DNA from: Bacteroidales bacterium
GTDB taxonomy: Bacteria > Bacteroidota > Bacteroidia > Bacteroidales > Muribaculaceae
Assembly: GCA_004554255.1 (NCBI GenBank)
Contig: SFNC01000019.1
Location: 1-25,732, forward strand
Length of the DNA: 25,732 nt
Direction of reading: 5' to 3'
In this document: piece by piece, positions 21,720 to 25,732 of the stretch
Position numbering within the stretch: the first letter of the stretch is position 1
How the letters are laid out: every line of letters begins with the position of its first letter
Notes under the pieces: generated by a model
Told to the model about the DNA's origin: nothing
Databases searched by the model: none
The model's input: only the letters and a program-made list of their open reading frames with translations
Program-made: the position numbers and the translations under genes

Positions 21720-24494
21720 TTATTTTACTACTATATTCACAATTTTATTAGGTACGACAATAACTTTTACTATCTGCTTGCCATCCAGCCATTTTGCGGC
21801 GTTCTCGTGGGTCAGCGCCATACGCTCCACCGCCTCCTTGTCTGTTCCGGCAGCAACGGTGATATTGAAACGGGCCTTGCCGTTGAAGGATACCGCGTAA
21901 TTTACGGTATCTTCCTGCAGATATTTCTCGTCGCAGACGGGCCACTCGGCATCGCAAACGGTTGTGGTATTGCCTATTGCCGAATGCCACAGTTCCTCGC
22001 TTACATGCGGGGCGAAGGGTGCCAGCAGTACCAGCAGCTGGCCCAGCACCTGACGTGAATGGCATTTCTGTGCCGTAAGCGAATTAACACAAATCATGAA
22101 GGCGGCGATGGATGTGTTGTACGAGAAGTTCTCTATGTCATCCGTTACCTTCTTGATGAGTTTGTGTATGGCTCGCAGATTGTCGGCAGTGGGTTCCGAA
22201 TCGTCCACCAGGCAGGTATCGCCTTTGTAGAACAGGTTCCACAGTTTCTTGATAAATCTGTTTACACCGTCAATACCGTTTGTATCCCACGGTTTGCTCT
22301 GCTCCAGAGGTCCCAGGAACATCTCGTACAGGCGCAGTGTATCGGCGCCGTAACGGTCCACAATATCGTCCGGATTCACTACATTGAACATGGACTTGGA
22401 CATTTTCTCCACGGCATATCCGCACACGTATTTTCCGTCCTCAAGGATAAATTCGGCATCTTTATATTCGGGACGCCAGGCCTTGAATTTCTCTGTATCC
22501 AGTATATCGTTGCTTACAATGTTAACATCCACATGTATGGGTGTCACATCATAGTCCTTGCGCAATCCGTAAGACACAAAAGTATTGGTGTCTTTAATAC
22601 GGTAAACGAAGTTTGAGCGTCCCTGTATCATACCCTGGTTTATGAGCTTTGCAAACGGCTCATCGTCCACAATCAGGCCGAGGTCATACAGGAATTTATT
22701 CCAGAAACGGCTGTAGATAAGGTGTCCTGTGGCATGTTCGGTACCACCTATATATAAATCCACGTTTTTCCAGTAGCTGTTTGCCTCCTTGGAAACAAGA
22801 GCCTCGCTGTTGTGCGGGTCCATGTATCGCAGATAATATGCCGACGATCCGGCAAAACCGGGCATGGTGTTCAGTTCCAGGCGGTAGCCGTCGGCTGTCT
22901 GCCAGTCGCGGGCGCGGCCCAGAGGGGGCTCGCCGGTCTCTGTGGGCAGATACTTGTCTATCTCCGGAAGCAGCAACGGCAGCTTTTCATCATCAAGTAC
23001 GTGGGGTATGCCATCCTTATAATATACGGGGAAAGGCTCGCCCCAGTATCTCTGACGGCTGAAAATAGCGTCGCGGAGGCGATAGTTCACTTTTACTTTT
23101 CCTATGCCTTTGCTGCTAATAAACTCTTTTGTCTTCGCTATTGCCTCCGGCACGCTCAGTCCGTTAAGATTGAGTTCCGGGCCCTCAGAGTTTGTCATTA
23201 TGCCTTCCTTGGCGTCAAAGCTCTGCTCGGATACATCGGCGCCTTCTATAAGGGGGATTATAGGCAAATCAAATTTGCGGGCAAAGGCATAGTCGCGGCT
23301 GTCGTGTGCGGGGACAGCCATGATGGCTCCGGTACCGTATCCGGCAAGCACATAGTCGCTTACCCAGATGGGAATGCGTGCGCCACTCAGGGGATTTATG
23401 GCGAAAGCGCCGGTAAACACGCCTGTTACTTTTTTGTCTATAAGGCGTTCGCGTTCTGTCTTGCTCTTTGCTGCCTGCAGATATTCGGCTACAGCCTGTT
23501 TACGGTCGGCGGTTGTTATCATCTCCACATACTTGCTTTCGGGCGCCAGCACCATGAAAGTCACTCCGAAGACAGTATCGGCTCGGGTAGTGAAGATTTC
23601 CAGGTCAATGTCTGTGCCTTCCACGTGGAAGCGCATCTCGGCGCCTTCGCTGCGACCTATCCAGTTACGCTGGGTCTCTTTGAGCGAATCCGTCCAGTCC
23701 AACTTGTCCAGTCCGCGCAGAAGTCGCTCGGCGTAGGCCGACACTCGCAGGCACCACTGGTACATCACTTTCTGCTCCACGGGATAGCCGCCGCGGATGG
23801 ACACGCCCTCACTAACCTCGTCGTTGGCAAGTACGGTACCGAGTTTGGGACACCAGTTTACCATGGTGTTGCCAAGGTAGGCTATGCGATAATTCATGAG
23901 TGTGTCACTCTTTTCCTTATCGCTCATGGACTTCCACTCGTCGGCAGTGAATACCAACGGGCGTGAACATGCCACATTCAGGGATTCGGATCCCTTCTCC
24001 TCAAAGTGTTTTACAAGCTCTGCTATAGGCTCGGCCTTGTCGGTATCGTAACTGTAATAGCTCTCGAACATGCGTTTGAAAGCCCACTGTGTCCATTTGT
24101 AATATTCGGGATCGCAGGTCTTTATCTCGCGGTCCCAGTCGTAACAGAATCCAATCTTGTCCAGCTGCTCGCGGTACCTTGCTATATTGCGTACTGTTGT
24201 TACCTCGGGGTGCTGGCCGGTCTGTATGGCATACTGCTCGGCGGGAAGTCCGTAGGCATCGTATCCCATGGGATGCAGAACATTAAATCCGCGCAGTCTC
24301 TTATAACGCGAATAGATGTCAGATGCTATGTACCCTAACGGGTGTCCCACATGCAGACCGGCTCCGCTCGGGTAAGGGAACATGTCCAGCACATAGAACT
24401 TGGGACGGGAGGCATCCACCTCTGTCTTGTATGTCTTATCTTCTTTCCACTGTTTTTGCCACTTTTCTTCTATGGCCTTATGATTATATTCCAT
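21720..24494 (-). CDS. leuS: Leucyl-tRNA synthetase
   Basis: Attaches leucine to tRNA(Leu) and edits mischarged product. The 924 residues fit Bacteroidetes LeuRS. The class I signatures are HVGH at 48-51 (HIGH) within FPYPSGAGLHVGHPLGY and KMSKS at 697-701. The CP1 editing domain carries TTRADTVFG (302-310) and GTGAIMAVPAHDSRD (387-401), with the conserved editing Asp at 398. WGEPFPV (484-490) and GGTEHATGHLIYSRFW (583-598) are in the catalytic core. An extra segment (about 625-695) sits just before KMSKS, as in other Bacteroidetes enzymes. The C-terminal tRNA-binding region ends at the stop codon without truncation. It lies 18 bp after nadA and 1 bp before queD. No T-box or attenuator is visible. 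Confidence 0.98.
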   Translation of the reverse strand: MEYNHKAIEEKWQKQWKEDKTYKTEVDASRPKFYVLDMFPYPSGAGLHVGHPLGYIASDIYSRYKRLRGFNVLHPMGYDAYGLPAEQYAIQTGQHPEVTTVRNIARYREQLDKIGFCYDWDREIKTCDPEYYKWTQWAFKRMFESYYSYDTDKAEPIAELVKHFEEKGSESLNVACSRPLVFTADEWKSMSDKEKSDTLMNYRIAYLGNTMVNWCPKLGTVLANDEVSEGVSIRGGYPVEQKVMYQWCLRVSAYAERLLRGLDKLDWTDSLKETQRNWIGRSEGAEMRFHVEGTDIDLEIFTTRADTVFGVTFMVLAPESKYVEMITTADRKQAVAEYLQAAKSKTERERLIDKKVTGVFTGAFAINPLSGARIPIWVSDYVLAGYGTGAIMAVPAHDSRDYAFARKFDLPIIPLIEGADVSEQSFDAKEGIMTNSEGPELNLNGLSVPEAIAKTKEFISSKGIGKVKVNYRLRDAIFSRQRYWGEPFPVYYKDGIPHVLDDEKLPLLLPEIDKYLPTETGEPPLGRARDWQTADGYRLELNTMPGFAGSSAYYLRYMDPHNSEALVSKEANSYWKNVDLYIGGTEHATGHLIYSRFWNKFLYDLGLIVDDEPFAKLINQGMIQGRSNFVYRIKDTNTFVSYGLRKDYDVTPIHVDVNIVSNDILDTEKFKAWRPEYKDAEFILEDGKYVCGYAVEKMSKSMFNVVNPDDIVDRYGADTLRLYEMFLGPLEQSKPWDTNGIDGVNRFIKKLWNLFYKGDTCLVDDSEPTADNLRAIHKLIKKVTDDIENFSYNTSIAAFMICVNSLTAQKCHSRQVLGQLLVLLAPFAPHVSEELWHSAIGNTTTVCDAEWPVCDEKYLQEDTVNYAVSFNGKARFNITVAAGTDKEAVERMALTHENAAKWLDGKQIVKVIVVPNKIVNIVVK

Positions 24495-24512
24495 CTTGTT
24501 GTTTGTATTTAC

Positions 24513-25475
24513 TTATGAAAGTTGCAGCATGCGCTCGATAGGTTTGCGCGCCTTATCCATTATATCTTCATCAACCTCTATGGCCGGCGACAATGTGCGC
24601 AGACTGTCGGCCACTTTCTGCAGTGTATTAAGTTTCATGAACGAACACTCGTTGCAGGCGCAGGTAGAATCATTAGGAGGAGCCGGGATAAATGTCTTGT
24701 CCGGGCACATGGCCTGCATCTTGTGCAGTATTCCGCTCTCTGTCGCTACTATAAACTCCTTGCAGTCCGATGCCACGGCATAGTCCAGCAGCACTGCCGT
24801 GGACCCTATCTTGTCGGCTACCATCAGCAGGTGGCGAGGACATTCGGGATGTGCCAGCACCTGTGCCGACGGATGTTCTTTTTTAAGTGCCACTATCTTC
24901 TCCAGCGAGAACTGCTCGTGCACATGGCAGGCTCCGTTCCACAGCAGCATGTTGCGCCCGGTTACTGAATTTATATAGTTGCCGAGATTGCGGTCCGGAC
25001 CGAATATTATCTTCTGGTCCTGAGGGAAGGACTCCACAATTTTGCGGGCGTTACCCGAGGTTACCACCACATCCGTCAGTGCCTTCACTGCCGCCGAGGT
25101 GTTTACGTAACTTATGACTGTATGGCCGGGATGCGCCTTTATGAACTCGGCGAATTCGTCGGCCGGACAACTATCGGCCAGCGAACAGCCCGCGCTGTCG
25201 TCCGGCACTATCACCGTTTTCTCGGGGCATAATATCTTTGCCGTCTCTCCCATAAAGTGCACGCCGCACAATACTATCACACGGTTGGGAAGCGTTGTCG
25301 CTATTCTTGCAAGAGCGAGCGAATCGCCGATGTGGTCGGCGATATCCTGTATTTCGGGGCGCTGGTAATAATGTGCAAGTATCACCGCATCCTTTTCTTT
25401 CTTCAGTCGTGATATTTCCTCCACCAGTGCTGTTTTTTCGGTTTCGGCGTTCCTGCTACACTTTTCAACAGTCAT
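24513..25475 (-). CDS. nadA: Quinolinate synthase A
   Basis: Condenses iminoaspartate with dihydroxyacetone phosphate to quinolinate in de novo NAD synthesis. The 320-residue protein has the three-domain NadA layout. The 4Fe-4S ligands are expected to be C97 (in AGCSLADSC), C183 (in NGACHVHEQF) and C277 (in CACNECSFMKLNTL). Substrate-site motifs AHYYQRPEIQDIADHIGDSL (34-53), YVNTSA (123-128) and HPEC (209-212) are present. nadB and nadC are absent from the window. leuS starts 18 bp downstream. The upstream 257 bp is AT-rich and holds candidate promoters and inverted repeats. The start at 25475 keeps all motifs and is preceded by A-rich sequence. Confidence 0.96.
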   Translation of the reverse strand: MTVEKCSRNAETEKTALVEEISRLKKEKDAVILAHYYQRPEIQDIADHIGDSLALARIATTLPNRVIVLCGVHFMGETAKILCPEKTVIVPDDSAGCSLADSCPADEFAEFIKAHPGHTVISYVNTSAAVKALTDVVVTSGNARKIVESFPQDQKIIFGPDRNLGNYINSVTGRNMLLWNGACHVHEQFSLEKIVALKKEHPSAQVLAHPECPRHLLMVADKIGSTAVLLDYAVASDCKEFIVATESGILHKMQAMCPDKTFIPAPPNDSTCACNECSFMKLNTLQKVADSLRTLSPAIEVDEDIMDKARKPIERMLQLS

Positions 25476-25510
25476 TTTTTATTTTTTATAGGTTTTTAAA
25501 TTTTAAATAT

Positions 25511-25537
25511 CAAAACTAACAGTAATAGTAAGTTTTG
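25511..25537 (-). promoter_or_regulatory. Proximal -7 box for nadA inside an imperfect palindrome (possible operator)
   Basis: On the minus strand TAGTTTTG (plus 25511-25518) matches TAnnTTTG and would give a ~30-nt leader. No convincing -33 element is placed. The box forms one arm of a palindrome with 10-nt arms, 25511-25520 and 25528-25537, one mismatch and a 7-nt centre, so a repressor bound here would block initiation. Confidence 0.45.
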
Positions 25538-25544
25538 TTGAAAG

Positions 25545-25590
25545 CTTTGATAACTTTTTTACCTTTTTCTTGCATTTTAACTTATCAAAG
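25545..25590. repeat. Inverted repeat in the nadA leader
   Basis: CTTTGATAA (25545-25553) and TTATCAAAG (25582-25590) are perfect 9-bp inverted repeats 28 nt apart in an otherwise T-rich stretch. This could be a paired protein-binding site or an RNA stem in a long nadA leader. Confidence 0.4.
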
Positions 25591-25681
25591 TTTTGCAACC
25601 TTATACTTACAAACTATCAACAGTCTCAATTACTCATTATCATACACTTATGTATTTTATCAACATAGTGTCAATAATGTG

Positions 25682-25689
25682 CAAAGTTA
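25682..25689 (-). promoter_or_regulatory. Distal -7 box upstream of nadA
   Basis: On the minus strand TAACTTTG is an exact TAnnTTTG match, followed by CA as in many Bacteroidetes promoters. No TTG is found at the expected -33 distance. If active it would produce a leader of about 200 nt before nadA. Confidence 0.45.
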
Positions 25690-25732
25690 GTAACTTTTCT
25701 GCGTATTTCCGCATAAAACTGTAAAAAACAAT

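Noticed and set aside
22812..23966. Open frame of 384 codons on the plus strand opposite leuS
   Set aside because: It is antisense to a clear leucyl-tRNA synthetase, with no domain, no promoter and a Cys/His-rich nonsense-like composition.
25614..25665. TTATCAACA-like sequences (25614-25622, 25657-25665; also 1072-1080) considered as DnaA boxes of an origin
   Set aside because: All deviate from TTATCCACA at the same position, occur in any AT-rich spacer, and there is no dnaA/dnaN context or cluster.

Overview
This is a stretch of chromosome from a member of the Bacteroidales. The closest feel is Muribaculaceae or a relative, but that family-level placement is inference. The support is: TAnnTTTG-type -7 boxes, A-rich translation starts without Shine-Dalgarno sequences, a type IX secretion (T9SS) style C-terminal domain at the left edge, a PorZ homologue, a DUF4254/GT9 pair, and two-component-propeller repeats. 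Most genes look housekeeping or envelope-related. There is no CRISPR array, tRNA, rRNA, phage or intact insertion sequence.

Left part (1-5618). A truncated T9SS-type cargo gene ends at 252 with a good terminator, followed by a 74-nt nested palindrome whose inner arms resemble IS150/IS3-type transposon ends. Ferritin (minus) and an O-methyltransferase (plus) diverge from a short promoter region. A plus-strand run follows: rbfA, a LolC/E-like permease, a radical SAM protein, and two translationally coupled FKBP prolyl isomerases, one cytoplasmic and one exported. It ends at a strong hairpin.

Right part (5703-25475). Sixteen consecutive genes run on the minus strand. In transcription order they are nadA, leuS, queD, queE, an exported PD40 propeller protein, a six-helix membrane protein and a MATE transporter. 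A canonical Bacteroidetes promoter at 17483-17514 then starts DUF4254, GT9, ruvB, a Wzx-like flippase, GT4, YfhO, a short methyltransferase-like protein, rdgB and porZ. Junctions are mostly overlaps or gaps under 25 bp. The second block puts sugar transfer, lipid-linked glycan export and a large YfhO-type membrane enzyme in the same directon as PorZ. In Porphyromonas gingivalis, PorZ connects anionic LPS to the T9SS sortase. RuvB and RdgB are DNA-maintenance genes embedded among them.

The right edge (25476-25732) is an AT-rich leader of nadA with two -7-like boxes and inverted repeats. No unambiguously new multi-gene system is visible. The most promising leads are the PorZ/glycan directon, the DUF4254-GT9 pair, the degenerate methyltransferase-like protein, the two palindromic elements and the nadA leader.
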